A DNA stretch of 64,000 nt from Oceanicaulis sp052055585 (GTDB lineage: Bacteria > Pseudomonadota > Alphaproteobacteria > Caulobacterales > Maricaulaceae), in assembly GCF_052055585.1 (NCBI RefSeq), contig NZ_CP170485.1:2170001-2234000 (forward strand), read 5' to 3'. The notes under the pieces were generated by a model. It ran no database searches and had not been told where the DNA came from. It saw nothing but the letters and a program-made list of their open reading frames with translations. Shown here one piece after another: positions 1 through 8,125 of this stretch. Made by a program: the position numbers and the translations under genes. Position 1 is the stretch's first letter, and every line of letters starts with the position of its first letter.

Positions 1-947
1 TCGGCATTTATCGCATGCAGAAGCTGGGCAAGGACCGCGCGATCATGCGCTGGCTCAAGCATCGCGGCGGCGCCCAGCATTATCAGCGCTGGAAGAATGA
101 AAAGCCTGATCCCCTGCCCGTCGCTTGCGTTCTGGGCGCCGATCCCGGCACCATTCTGGCCGCCGTCACCCCCGTGCCCGACACGCTGAGCGAATACCAG
201 TTTGCGGGCCTGTTGCGCGGTCAGAAAGCCGAGCTTGTGGACTGCAAGACCGTGCCTTTGAAAGTGCCCGCTGAAGCCGAGATTGTGCTCGAAGGCCATG
301 TCATGCTCGACGAGTACGAGGATGAAGGCCCCTACGGCGATCACACCGGCTATTACAATTCGGTCGAGAAATTCCCGGTCTTCAAGATCAGCGCCATCAC
401 CATGCGCAAGGATCCGATCTATCTGACCACCTTCACCGGCCGTCCGCCGGATGAGCCGTCCGTGCTGGGCGAAGCGCTCAACGAGGTCTTCATCCCGTTG
501 GTGCGCCAGCAATTTCCCGAGATCGTTGATTTCTGGCTGCCGCCCGAAGGCTGCAGCTATCGCATCGCCGTCATCTCGATGAAGAAGGCCTATGCCGGCC
601 ACGCCAAGCGCGTGATGATGGGCGCCTGGTCCTATCTGCGCCAGTTCATGTACACCAAATGGGTGATCGTCGTGGATGACGACATCAATGCGCGTGACTG
701 GAAGGATGTGATGTGGGCGATCTCCACCCGCATGGACCCGGCGCGCGACATCACCCCGATCGAGAACACCCCCATCGACTATCTCGACTTCGCTTCTCCG
801 GTGTCGGGCCTCGGCTCGAAGATCGGTATGGACGCCACCAATAAATGGCCCGGCGAGACCCACCGCGAATGGGGCGAGAAGCTCTATATGGAACAGGATG
901 TGATCGATCGCGTGGACGCGATGTGGGGCGAGCTGGGGCTGGACTAG
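1..947 (+). CDS. ubiD: UbiD-family decarboxylase, C-terminal part (gene starts upstream)
   Basis: About 314 C-terminal residues of a UbiD decarboxylase. The frame is open from base 3, so the true start lies outside the window. Family role: removal of the carboxyl group of 3-polyprenyl-4-hydroxybenzoate in ubiquinone synthesis, using the prenylated FMN supplied by UbiX. Seen: the fragment opens with GIYRMQ, a typical mid-protein UbiD block, followed by the conserved EGPYGDHTGYYN motif at bases 324-359 and the DDDIN segment near 676-690. The C-terminal end is complete, with a TAG stop. It is most likely the ubiquinone enzyme rather than a catabolic UbiD homologue, because respiration in this group needs it, but a paralogue cannot be excluded from a fragment. 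Confidence 0.9.
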   Translation, partial: GIYRMQKLGKDRAIMRWLKHRGGAQHYQRWKNEKPDPLPVACVLGADPGTILAAVTPVPDTLSEYQFAGLLRGQKAELVDCKTVPLKVPAEAEIVLEGHVMLDEYEDEGPYGDHTGYYNSVEKFPVFKISAITMRKDPIYLTTFTGRPPDEPSVLGEALNEVFIPLVRQQFPEIVDFWLPPEGCSYRIAVISMKKAYAGHAKRVMMGAWSYLRQFMYTKWVIVVDDDINARDWKDVMWAISTRMDPARDITPIENTPIDYLDFASPVSGLGSKIGMDATNKWPGETHREWGEKLYMEQDVIDRVDAMWGELGLD

Positions 948-1029
948 TCCCGCAACCGCTTAACGCCCCGGTAACTCACATTACCAGTTCCGCGTGCAAA
1001 AGCCGGTATTTAGGCGCATAGCTAGCGTC

Positions 1030-1356
1030 ATGAACTCGGTTTTCGCATCCGGCGTACAAGCCTTCCAAGCCGCCACAGCGCGGCTGGACGCTGCGGCAGG
1101 AGCGGTCAACCGCGTTCGCCCATCGACCATCCCTGCCGCGCTTACCCAAAGCGCTTCAGCTCCTGACGCGTCCGCCGGGCGATCCGACGCCCCCCCACCA
1201 CCCGCCGGTCCCGGCGGGCGCGTTTCTTCTTTCGACGATGACTACGTCACCGCCATGGTTGATATGATCCGGGCCGAGCATCAGGCGTCCGCCGCCACAT
1301 CCATCATCCGCTCCGCCGATGAGATGATGGGCAACCTGCTGGATACCAAGGCCTAA
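1030..1356 (+). CDS. Small protein resembling the C-terminal end of flagellar rod proteins
   Basis: A 108-residue protein, start taken at ATG 1030; a GTG at 994 would add 12 residues. The N-terminal half is Ala/Pro-rich and looks disordered. The C-terminal about 40 residues form an amphipathic helix ending SADEMMGNLLDTKA, which resembles the helical tail of FlgC/FlgG-type axial flagellar proteins (pattern: M-I-x-A, then vI..aDEMm..LLd). That resemblance is my pattern reading, not a proven homology. No signal peptide is visible. It stands alone between ubiD and a diguanylate cyclase, with no other flagellar gene nearby. It could be a rod-associated protein secreted by the flagellar export apparatus, or an unrelated small helical protein. 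Confidence 0.55.
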   Translation: MNSVFASGVQAFQAATARLDAAAGAVNRVRPSTIPAALTQSASAPDASAGRSDAPPPPAGPGGRVSSFDDDYVTAMVDMIRAEHQASAATSIIRSADEMMGNLLDTKA

Positions 1357-1431
1357 ATCTCTTTTCCGGTCATAGTGTCACTGCGCGCATCATCAGGACG
1401 ACGTTAAGTCTTCTGACCTAGTCTGTGCGAC

Positions 1432-2400
1432 ATGGCCGCGTCTGAATTGACCCCATTTGAGGAAAATTTTCCCGATCCCTCAGCCTTGCCTGACGGGAGC
1501 GAGGAAGAGCGTCTGCATATCCATATCTGTGAGACGAGCCGGGTCCAGCGCGCCATCCTGGTGCGCATGTTGAGCGAAGCGGGCTTTTTCTGCAGCGCCT
1601 CCGGCCACGCCCAGGAGAGCCTTGACCGATTGCGTCAGGATCCGCCGGACATCTTCCTGACCGCCATCGAGCTGCCGGACTTTTCCGGGCTGGAAGCGTG
1701 CTGGCGGGTCAAGGCCAATCCCGAGACCGAGCATATCCACACCATGGTGCTCTCCGCCTCGGGCCAGGAAGACAAACTGGCGGAATCCCTGGATTCCGGC
1801 GCGGACGACTATCTGGTCAAACCCATCGACAAGAACGAGCTGAAAGCGCGGATGCGCGCCGCCTCGCGCATTGTCCGGCTGACCCAGCGCATGCGCGCGG
1901 AAGCGGAAACCGATGCGCTGACGGGCGCCTACAACCGCCGCGTCTTCATGCGCACGCTGGAACGTGAGCACAGGAAGGCGCTGGATCAGGCCCTGCCCTT
2001 CAGCGTGCTCATGGTCGACCTCGATTTCTTCAAGAAGATCAACGACACCCATGGCCATGCCAGCGGCGACCGCGTGTTGATCCAGACCGTGCGCACGGCG
2101 AAAACCCTGCTGCGCCCGCCCGCCATGTTCGGGCGTCTGGGCGGCGAGGAATTCGCCGTCCTCTTGCCCGGCCAGGACGAGACCGAAGCCATGCAGACCG
2201 CCGAGAAGCTGCGACTCGCCCTGCAGGCCATGTATGTGGAAAATGACGAGGGTAAGCCCATTCCGGTCACCGCCTCCATGGGCCTCGCCACGCTGCACGC
2301 CGGTGATCTGGAGTCCACGGGCGAGAAGATGCTCGGCGAAGCGGATGCCGGGCTTTACAGGGCCAAGGAAGGCGGACGCAATCAAGTCTGCATGCCCTGA
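1432..2400 (+). CDS. REC-GGDEF protein, diguanylate cyclase with degenerate receiver and I-site
   Basis: 322 residues. Receiver-like domain about residues 28-145, then a GGDEF domain about 155-320. GGDEF proteins make cyclic di-GMP from two GTP. The active-site motif GGEEF is intact at 237-241 and the metal-binding region MVDLDFFKKINDTHGH is normal, so catalysis is expected. The receiver is odd: where the phosphoacceptor Asp should be (after strand 3, DIFLTAIELP) there is Ala78 (codon 1663-1665), and the beta-1 acidic pair is reduced to one Glu (CETS). The conserved Ser108 and Lys130 remain. The inhibitory I-site, RxxD five residues before GGEEF, reads RPPA at 228-231. Layout resembles the second receiver plus cyclase of PleD. 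Single gene, no partner kinase nearby. Confidence 0.92.
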   Translation: MAASELTPFEENFPDPSALPDGSEEERLHIHICETSRVQRAILVRMLSEAGFFCSASGHAQESLDRLRQDPPDIFLTAIELPDFSGLEACWRVKANPETEHIHTMVLSASGQEDKLAESLDSGADDYLVKPIDKNELKARMRAASRIVRLTQRMRAEAETDALTGAYNRRVFMRTLEREHRKALDQALPFSVLMVDLDFFKKINDTHGHASGDRVLIQTVRTAKTLLRPPAMFGRLGGEEFAVLLPGQDETEAMQTAEKLRLALQAMYVENDEGKPIPVTASMGLATLHAGDLESTGEKMLGEADAGLYRAKEGGRNQVCMP

Positions 2401-2437
2401 GCTTTTCCTGCTTCAAGGATCGCACTAGGGTCCGGCC

Positions 2438-3103
2438 ATGACCCAAGTTTCCGTTGATATCGTCTCTGACGTTGTGTGCCCGTGGTGCTGGCTGGGCCTG
2501 CGCTATTGGGATCAGGCCCGCGCTCTGGTTCCCGAGATCCAGACCGAAACCGTGTATCGCCCGTTCCAGCTCGACGGCGCCGTGCCGCGCGAGGGCGTGC
2601 CCTATTCTGACTACATGAAGAAGAAATTCGGCGATGGCCCGGACGACCGCTTCAAGATGATGCGCGAGCATCTCGAACAGGCCGGTCCGGCAGCGGGAAT
2701 TACCTTCCGCTTTTCCGGCATTCCCATGCGCCCCAACACGCTCGATGCGCACCGCGTCATCCGCTGGGCGCAGGGTCAGGATCTGGGTGAGGCCGCCTCC
2801 GAGCGCCTGCACAAGGCCTTCTTTGACGAGCATCTTGATATTGGCGATCCGGCGGTTCTGGCCCGGCTGGCGGGTGAAATCGGCCTGGAAACAGAGATTG
2901 TCGGAAATCTCCTCTCATCTGACCGTGACCGCAAAGAGGTTCTGGAGGAAGAGCAATTCTTCCGTCGCCTGGGCGTTCAGGGCGTGCCATGCTTCATCTT
3001 CAACGGTCAGTTTGCGGTTTCCGGCGCCGAAGCGCCCGAAGTGCTGGCTGACGCTATAAGGCAGGCGGCAAGCCTGCCCCGGGACACTGACGACGCCGAG
3101 TAA
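2438..3103 (+). CDS. DsbA-family (FrnE-like) thioredoxin-fold oxidoreductase
   Basis: 221 residues with no signal peptide, so cytoplasmic. The protein opens with a beta strand followed by the active-site motif CPWC (Cys14-Pro-Trp-Cys17), then the helical insert typical of the DsbA/FrnE/HCCA-isomerase group, and the late strand GVQGVPCFIFNG containing the cis-proline loop. FrnE-type members are thiol-disulfide oxidoreductases linked to oxidative-stress resistance in other bacteria; related enzymes with the same fold are 2-hydroxychromene-2-carboxylate isomerases or glutathione transferases, but those lack CxxC. The CPWC motif favours a redox role. It is 37 bp after the cyclase gene and 27 bp before a MAPEG gene, so the latter may be cotranscribed. 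Confidence 0.9.
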   Translation: MTQVSVDIVSDVVCPWCWLGLRYWDQARALVPEIQTETVYRPFQLDGAVPREGVPYSDYMKKKFGDGPDDRFKMMREHLEQAGPAAGITFRFSGIPMRPNTLDAHRVIRWAQGQDLGEAASERLHKAFFDEHLDIGDPAVLARLAGEIGLETEIVGNLLSSDRDRKEVLEEEQFFRRLGVQGVPCFIFNGQFAVSGAEAPEVLADAIRQAASLPRDTDDAE

Positions 3104-3130
3104 AGCGGCGCGCATGACAGGGGGAATTTC

Positions 3131-3526
3131 ATGACAGCGCTTCAAGTCGCGAGTCTGTATGTCGGTCTCAATCTGGTGATCCTGCTGATCCTCGGGATCA
3201 ATGTGATCCGCTACCGGGTCAGCACCAAGACGAGCCTCGGCGTCGGGACCGACCCGGCGCTCGAACGCGCGTGCCGGGCCCACGCCAATGGCGCGGAATG
3301 GACGCCGGGCGCGCTGATCGCGCTTGTGCTGATGGCCATGCTGGGCGCCCCAGTGATGGCGATCCACGCCATCGGCGTGACCCTGACCGTTGCGCGCGGC
3401 ATCCATGGATACGGGGTCGCCAGCAAGGATGGCCCCAATCTTGGCCGCTTTCTTGGCGCGCTGATGACCCTTGTTCTTTATGCGGTTCTAGGCGTCGGAC
3501 TCGTCCTTCACGCCGTGACGGGCTGA
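3131..3526 (+). CDS. MAPEG-family membrane protein
   Basis: 131 residues with four predicted membrane segments (about 7-25, 55-75, 76-95 and 107-128). The pattern of a first helix, then the charged loop RACRAHANGAEW, then paired helices with an aromatic/Gly-rich HGYG segment is that of MAPEG proteins (membrane-associated proteins in eicosanoid and glutathione metabolism). In bacteria these are uncharacterised or glutathione-transferase-like inner membrane proteins; the substrate is unknown. ATG with the Shine-Dalgarno-like run AGGGGGAAT upstream. It follows the FrnE-like gene by 27 bp, which suggests a small thiol-related transcription unit, although this is inference. Confidence 0.85.
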   Translation: MTALQVASLYVGLNLVILLILGINVIRYRVSTKTSLGVGTDPALERACRAHANGAEWTPGALIALVLMAMLGAPVMAIHAIGVTLTVARGIHGYGVASKDGPNLGRFLGALMTLVLYAVLGVGLVLHAVTG

Positions 3527-3583
3527 CCCCTCAGCCGATGTGACGCGTTGCGCTTGGGCCCGTGTTGACGTTATGGGATCGCT

Positions 3584-4963
3584 ATGACCGATCAAAACGC
3601 CAGCGCCGGCCTGGGCGCGCCCGACACCCAATCCCTTCTCGCGCTGGCCCATGAGCTGGTGGACCGCGCCAAACGCGCCGGCGCGCAGGAGGCCGAAGCC
3701 GTCCTGTCTGAATCGCGCGCCATCGAAGCAGGCGCCCGCGAGGGCAAGCTGGAAACTGTCGAGCGCAGCGAAACCCGCGACGCCGGTCTGCGCGTGCTGA
3801 TCGGCAAGAAACAGGCGGGCGTGGCGTTCTCCGACCTCTCCGAAGCGGGCATGAGCCTCGCCGTCGAACGCGCGGTCGCCATGGCCAAGGCAGCGCCTGA
3901 AGACCCTTATTGCGGTCTGGTTGATCCTGACAAGCTGGCGCGGAAAATTCCCGAGATCGCCACCTATGAAGTGTCGGACTTCACGCCCGAACAGCTTGAG
4001 GCCGCCGCGCTGGAGATGGAAGCCGCCGCCCTGTCGGTCAAAGGCGTCGCCATGTCCTCGGGCTGCGGCGCCAGCGCAGGCGTGGGCGGATCGGCCTTCG
4101 TCACCTCCACCGGATTTGAACGCGCGCGCCTGGGTTCACGCTGCGGGCTGGGCGTCGCCGCCATCGCCAAGGATGCGTCCGGCGCGATGGAGCGCGATTA
4201 TGACAGCCACGCCGCCCGCCGCCGCTCGGATCTGAAGACCGCTCGGGAAATCGGGCTGAGCGCCGGTGAACGCGCGGTCAGCCGTGTGGGCGCGGAAAAG
4301 CTCGCCACCGGCAAGATGTCGGTCGTCTTTGACAAGCGCGTCTCCACCACCTTTGTCTCCTCGCTGCTGGGCGCGATCTCCGGCCCCGCCATCGCCCGCG
4401 GCACCTCATTCCTGCGCGACAAGATGGGCGAGCGCCTGTTCAGTGAGGGCGTGGATATCATCGAAGACCCGCTGCGCGACTGGAGCTTTGGCGCCCGCGC
4501 GGTGGATGCCGAAGGCGTCGCCTGCAAGCCGCGCGCCCTGATTGAGGACGGGGTGCTGACCACCTGGCTGCTCAATTCCTCAAGCGCCCGCCAGCTCGGC
4601 CTTGAACTGACCGGCCATGCCGCCCGCAATCTCGGCGGCGCGCCGGGCGTCGGCGCGTCGAACGTGCATCTGACGCCGGGCGAGCTGGATCGCGACGGGC
4701 TGATCAAGGAAGCCGGCGAAGGCGTTCTCGTCAGCGAAATGTTCGGCCCTTCGCTCAACGCCAATACCGGCGACTGGTCCGTCGGCGTCGCAGGCTACGC
4801 CATCAAGGGCGGCAAGCTGGCCGGTCCGGTCAGCGAGATCACCGTGGCGGGCAATCTTCTGGATATCTTCGCCCGGCTCGTGCCCGGTTCGGACCTTGAA
4901 TTTGACAGCGCCATCAACGCGCCCAGCGTGCTGGTGGAGAACCTATCGATCGGCGGTCGCTAG
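3584..4963 (+). CDS. pmbA: PmbA/TldE-type metallopeptidase subunit
   Basis: 459 residues, close to the usual 450. PmbA (TldE) pairs with TldD to form a heteromeric zinc peptidase that trims leader peptides and unfolded chains; the catalytic HExxxH lies in TldD, and this partner lacks it, as expected. Seen: the family's N-terminal domain with ETVERSETRDAGLRVLIG, the central segment SVVFDKRVSTTF, and the C-terminal GHAARNLGGAPGVGASN and VSEMFGPSLNANTGDWS blocks. Its TAG stop is directly followed by the ATG of the next gene, with zero bases between, so the two are translationally linked. It heads the envelope cluster running to mutL; tldD is not in the window. Confidence 0.95.
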   Translation: MTDQNASAGLGAPDTQSLLALAHELVDRAKRAGAQEAEAVLSESRAIEAGAREGKLETVERSETRDAGLRVLIGKKQAGVAFSDLSEAGMSLAVERAVAMAKAAPEDPYCGLVDPDKLARKIPEIATYEVSDFTPEQLEAAALEMEAAALSVKGVAMSSGCGASAGVGGSAFVTSTGFERARLGSRCGLGVAAIAKDASGAMERDYDSHAARRRSDLKTAREIGLSAGERAVSRVGAEKLATGKMSVVFDKRVSTTFVSSLLGAISGPAIARGTSFLRDKMGERLFSEGVDIIEDPLRDWSFGARAVDAEGVACKPRALIEDGVLTTWLLNSSSARQLGLELTGHAARNLGGAPGVGASNVHLTPGELDRDGLIKEAGEGVLVSEMFGPSLNANTGDWSVGVAGYAIKGGKLAGPVSEITVAGNLLDIFARLVPGSDLEFDSAINAPSVLVENLSIGGR

Positions 4964-5737
4964 ATGACCGACGCGCGCGCAGACCGGGATTTGCTGGCCG
5001 ACGCCGCGCGCGCCGCCGGAAAACTCGTCCTCGCCTTCCGCGCGCGCGGCATGCGCGACTGGGAAAAGAACCCCGGCGATCCGGTCAGCGAGGCCGATCT
5101 CGCCTCGGATGCGCTCTTGCAGGAACGCCTCAAGGCGGCCCGGCCCGACTATGGCTGGCTGTCTGAAGAGACCGCGGACGACCAGTCCCGGCTTGAGCGC
5201 AAGCGCAGCTTTGTCATCGACCCGATCGACGGCACGCGGGCGTTTCTCAAGAACAAGCCTGAGTTCGTCATCTCCTGCGCCGTGGTCGAAGCGGGCCAGC
5301 CGCTGGCCGCCGCCATCTATGATCCCAGCGCAGACGTGATGTATGACGCCGCCCTCAAACAGGGGGCACGCAAGGATGGCGCTGCGTTGACCATCAGCCG
5401 TCATGACAGCATTTCCGGCGCGCGCCTGATTGGCGATCCGGGGCGGCTGGCCGATCTCAGGGCGCTTGGCGCGGACGCCCATACCGTCAACTCCGCCGCC
5501 CTGCGCCTGTGCCTTCTGGCCGCGGGCGAAGCGGACGCCGTGGTCGCGGTTCGACCTAAGTGGGACTGGGATCTCGCCGCTGGTCATCTATTGGTGGAAG
5601 AGGCGGGCGGGGTCTTCACCTCGTCGAAAGGCGAGCCGATGTATTATAACCGGACAAGCGCTGTGCAGGACCCGCCGCTGGCGGCTGGCCCGGCGCTTCA
5701 CGCCTTGCTATTAGACCGCCTGAATCAGAACAGATAA
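4964..5737 (+). CDS. Inositol-monophosphatase-superfamily phosphatase (CysQ-like)
   Basis: 257 residues. Metal-binding motifs of the superfamily are all present: SEETADD near residue 65 (Glu ligand), the loop DPIDGTRAF near 86-94, and the C-terminal WDWDLAAGHLLVEEAGG near 203-219. Members hydrolyse 3'(2'),5'-bisphosphate nucleotides (CysQ), inositol monophosphate, or related phosphates with Mg2+. The presence in a pmbA-DUF4170-LPS gene order, and the wording FLKNKPEFVISCAVVE, points to the CysQ-like side, but sequence alone does not fix the substrate. ATG sits immediately after the pmbA stop. Confidence 0.88.
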   Translation: MTDARADRDLLADAARAAGKLVLAFRARGMRDWEKNPGDPVSEADLASDALLQERLKAARPDYGWLSEETADDQSRLERKRSFVIDPIDGTRAFLKNKPEFVISCAVVEAGQPLAAAIYDPSADVMYDAALKQGARKDGAALTISRHDSISGARLIGDPGRLADLRALGADAHTVNSAALRLCLLAAGEADAVVAVRPKWDWDLAAGHLLVEEAGGVFTSSKGEPMYYNRTSAVQDPPLAAGPALHALLLDRLNQNR

Positions 5738-5759
5738 CGCCCTTCAAGGGAGACTCCCC

Positions 5760-6002
5760 ATGAGCGACACGTCTTCTCAGCAACTGCTCCACCTGGTGAT
5801 CGGCGGCGAGCTGAAGGATATCGGCCCCTGCGCGCCCGAGTTCAAAGACCTCACCCAGGTTGATTTCGTCGGCGCCTTCCCCAGCTATGATGAAGCGCGC
5901 GAGGCGTGGAAATCCGCCGCGCAGCGCACCGTGGACAATGCGCACATGCGCTATTTCGTGATCCACGCGCACAAAATGCTGGATCCGTCCAAGAAGGACT
6001 AA
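5760..6002 (+). CDS. DUF4170 domain-containing protein
   Basis: 80-residue soluble protein matching DUF4170: a first strand LLHLVIGGEL, a middle block VDFVGAFPSYDEAREAWKSA, and the ending AHMRYFVIHAHKML. Function unknown. From memory, DUF4170 genes sit between a CysQ/IMPase gene and lipid A/LPS genes in many alphaproteobacteria, and that is the order here. A fitting Shine-Dalgarno (AAGGGAGA) precedes ATG 5760. Its last codons carry the likely ribosome-binding site for the next gene, so the two are probably co-translated. Confidence 0.9.
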   Translation: MSDTSSQQLLHLVIGGELKDIGPCAPEFKDLTQVDFVGAFPSYDEAREAWKSAAQRTVDNAHMRYFVIHAHKMLDPSKKD

Positions 6003-6007
6003 GCGCC

Positions 6008-7798
6008 CTGTCCGAGACGCCTTCTCAGAACGGCGCCCTGCCCGGCGCGCCCAAGCCTCAGAGCGCGCGCTCGTTTGCGCTGGCAAAGCGGCTCTGGCGC
6101 GAACAGATCACAAAGCACAAGGCCCTGCTGGCCTGGGCGACCCTGCTCGCCGCCATCACGGCGGGCGCGGCTTCGGGCTATGGCGTCGTGGTGCAAAAGG
6201 CGTCCGGACTTCTGGAAAACCGCGAAGCGAGCGTCCTCTGGCTCGCGCCCGCGCTCATTCTGGGCGCGGTGATCGTGCGCTCGGTCAGCCTGTTTTTACA
6301 GAACCTCGCCACCAACCGTCTGGCGCTGGCGATCATGCGCGACTTGCAGGTCGCCATGTTCGACCGTCTGATCACGGCGGACTTCCAGCGTCTTGAGCGC
6401 GAGCCCGTGGGCGCGATCATCTCGCGCTTCACCAATGACATCACCATGCTGCGCGAGGGCCTGATCCGCGCGGCGAACAACCTCACCCGCGATTTCCTCA
6501 CCGTGGTGGGCTGCCTTGTGGTGCTGTTCTGGCTCGACTGGGCGCTGACGCTCGTCGTGCTCGCCGTGCTGCTGGTGGCGGGGCATCCGATCACCGTCAT
6601 CGGCAAGGCGATCCGAAAGCGCGCAGGCGATATCCAGGACCAGATGGGCGATGTGTCGAGCTTTCTTGAGGAAGGCTTTTCCGGCGCCCGGATGATCAAG
6701 ACCTTTTCGCTCGAAGACTGGTCTCAGGAGCGCGCCAGAGGCCGCTTTCAAAGCCGGTTCGAGCTGTTGCTCGCCATGGTCGCCCAGCGCGCCCGGATCG
6801 AGCCGATCATGGAGGTCGCCGCCGGCGTGGCGCTCGCGGTGATCTTCGGCTTTGCGGGCTGGCGGGCGCTCAACGGCGCGACCGAACTGTCCGACCTTCT
6901 GGGCTTCATCGTCGCGTTTGGCGTGATGAGCTCGCCCATCCGCGCCCTCGCCTCGCTCTCGGGCGTCTTGCAGGAAGGCTTTGCAGTGCTCGACCGCGTC
7001 TTCGCCCTGCTCGATGAACAACCCAACCTCACCGAAAGCCCCGACGCCCAACCACTGGTCTTTGAAAAAGGCCATGTGGAAGTGCGCGATGTGCGCTTCC
7101 AGTATGAGGCGGGCGTGGATGCGCTGCATCAGATCACGCTCGAAGCCAGACCAGGCGAGACCATCGCCCTTGTCGGCCCGTCCGGTTCTGGCAAGACAAC
7201 GCTGCTGAACCTCATCGCCCGGCTTTATGACCCGATTGAAGGCGCCGTGCGGATCGACGGGCAGGACATCAAATCGGTCACCCTCGCCTCGCTGCGCACA
7301 AAGCTCGCGCTGGTCAGTCAGGAGGTGACCCTCTTTGACGACACGATCCGCAACAATATCGCGCTCGGAAAGCTCGGCGCCTCTGAAGACGAGATTATCG
7401 CAGCCGCCAAAGCCGCCGACGCCCATGATTTCATTCTGGGTCTCTCAGGCGGATATGACACGCAGGCGGGGCCGAAAGGCTCGAACCTTTCGGGTGGTCA
7501 ACGCCAGCGCATCGCCATCGCCCGCGCCATCCTGAAAGACGCGCCAGTCCTCTTGCTCGACGAAGCCACCAGCGCGCTCGACGCCAACTCCGAGGCGCGG
7601 GTGCAAGAGGCGCTCGACAAGCTGAGCCAGGGCCGCACCACCATCGTCATCGCCCACCGCCTCGCCACCGTACGCAAGGCCGACCGCATCTATGTCATGA
7701 AAGCGGGCGAGATCGTGGAAAGCGGCGACCATGACAGCCTGATCGGGCAAAACGGCCTCTACGCGCAATTGAGCGCGCTACAGTTTGCGGACGGGTAA
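6008..7798 (+). CDS. MsbA-like ABC half-transporter (probable lipid exporter)
   Basis: ABC exporter with an N-terminal six-helix membrane domain (about residues 30-330) and a C-terminal nucleotide-binding domain: Walker A GPSGSGKTT near 390, signature LSGGQRQRIAIARAI near 494, Walker B VLLLDEATSALD near 515, and the switch His in IAHRL. One half-transporter of about 596 residues, acting as a homodimer. Position next to waaA, lpxK and acyltransferase genes suggests lipid A or another glycolipid as cargo, as for MsbA. Start choice: there is no ATG, GTG or TTG between 5909 and the first membrane helix; CTG 6008 lies 9 bp after AGGA (5995-5998) and is preferred over GTG 5906, which would overlap DUF4170 by 97 bp and lacks a good ribosome site. 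Confidence 0.9.
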   Translation: MSETPSQNGALPGAPKPQSARSFALAKRLWREQITKHKALLAWATLLAAITAGAASGYGVVVQKASGLLENREASVLWLAPALILGAVIVRSVSLFLQNLATNRLALAIMRDLQVAMFDRLITADFQRLEREPVGAIISRFTNDITMLREGLIRAANNLTRDFLTVVGCLVVLFWLDWALTLVVLAVLLVAGHPITVIGKAIRKRAGDIQDQMGDVSSFLEEGFSGARMIKTFSLEDWSQERARGRFQSRFELLLAMVAQRARIEPIMEVAAGVALAVIFGFAGWRALNGATELSDLLGFIVAFGVMSSPIRALASLSGVLQEGFAVLDRVFALLDEQPNLTESPDAQPLVFEKGHVEVRDVRFQYEAGVDALHQITLEARPGETIALVGPSGSGKTTLLNLIARLYDPIEGAVRIDGQDIKSVTLASLRTKLALVSQEVTLFDDTIRNNIALGKLGASEDEIIAAAKAADAHDFILGLSGGYDTQAGPKGSNLSGGQRQRIAIARAILKDAPVLLLDEATSALDANSEARVQEALDKLSQGRTTIVIAHRLATVRKADRIYVMKAGEIVESGDHDSLIGQNGLYAQLSALQFADG

Positions 7799-7804
7799 TG
7801 TCGT

Positions 7805-7906
7805 GAATTCCCGGGCGAGCATCGCGAAGACCCCGGACCTCCTCCGATTTAAGAGCCTTATCCCGCACGAGCCCCCGGCTCTGCGCTGCGCTTGGCCGGG
7901 GTTTCA
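7805..7906 (+). repeat. Intergenic repeat family A, copy 1 (terminator-like hairpin)
   Basis: About 102 bp beginning GAATTCCCGGGCGAGC and ending GGCCGGGGTTTCA. A second copy in the same orientation lies at 13689-13791. Both copies begin shortly after the stop codon of a plus-strand gene. The end forms a stem CCCCGGC (7873-7879) / GCCGGGG (7895-7901) followed by TTTC, so the element may act as a weak terminator. The 327 bp gap 7799-8125 is filled almost wholly by this repeat plus families B and C; no gene is seen there. Confidence 0.85.
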
Positions 7907-7914
7907 TTCTCTAT

Positions 7915-8006
7915 GACTGTCATTCACCGGTTTATCCGGTGAACCCATGCCGTGACAGATGATCAAACCCACCGGCATGGATCCCCCGCATGAAGCGGGG
8001 GATGAC
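7915..8006 (+). repeat. Intergenic palindromic repeat family B, copy 1
   Basis: About 92 bp with three nested hairpins: TTCACCGG...CCGGTGAA, CATGCCG...CGGCATG, and ATCCCCCGC...GCGGGGGAT. A near-identical copy in the same orientation lies at 24756-24846. The arms are better conserved than the loops, as in mobile palindromic elements. No coding potential. Confidence 0.88.
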
Positions 8007-8033
8007 GAGTGTGGAGGTTCAATAAATCTCTCC

Positions 8034-8112
8034 TTCCCGGCGAAGGCCGGGACCCAGAGATCATCAAGCGCTGCATTTCCGGCTCTGGGTCCCCGCCTTC
8101 GCGGGAAAAGAG
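8034..8112. repeat. Intergenic palindromic repeat family C, copy 1
   Basis: About 79 bp bounded by CCCGGCGAAGGCCGGGACCC and GGGTCCCCGCCTTCGCGGG, a long imperfect palindrome. The copy at 38105-38189 has the same ends but its centre reads as the reverse complement (ATCATC near the left here, GATGAT near the right there), so the two copies are inverted relative to each other. Confidence 0.85.
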
Positions 8113-8125
8113 CAGGAGAAAACCT

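Noticed and set aside
994..1029. GTG 994 as start of the small flagellar-like gene
   Set aside because: Adds a basic 12-residue stretch with no ribosome site; ATG 1030 is simpler, though neither start is proven.
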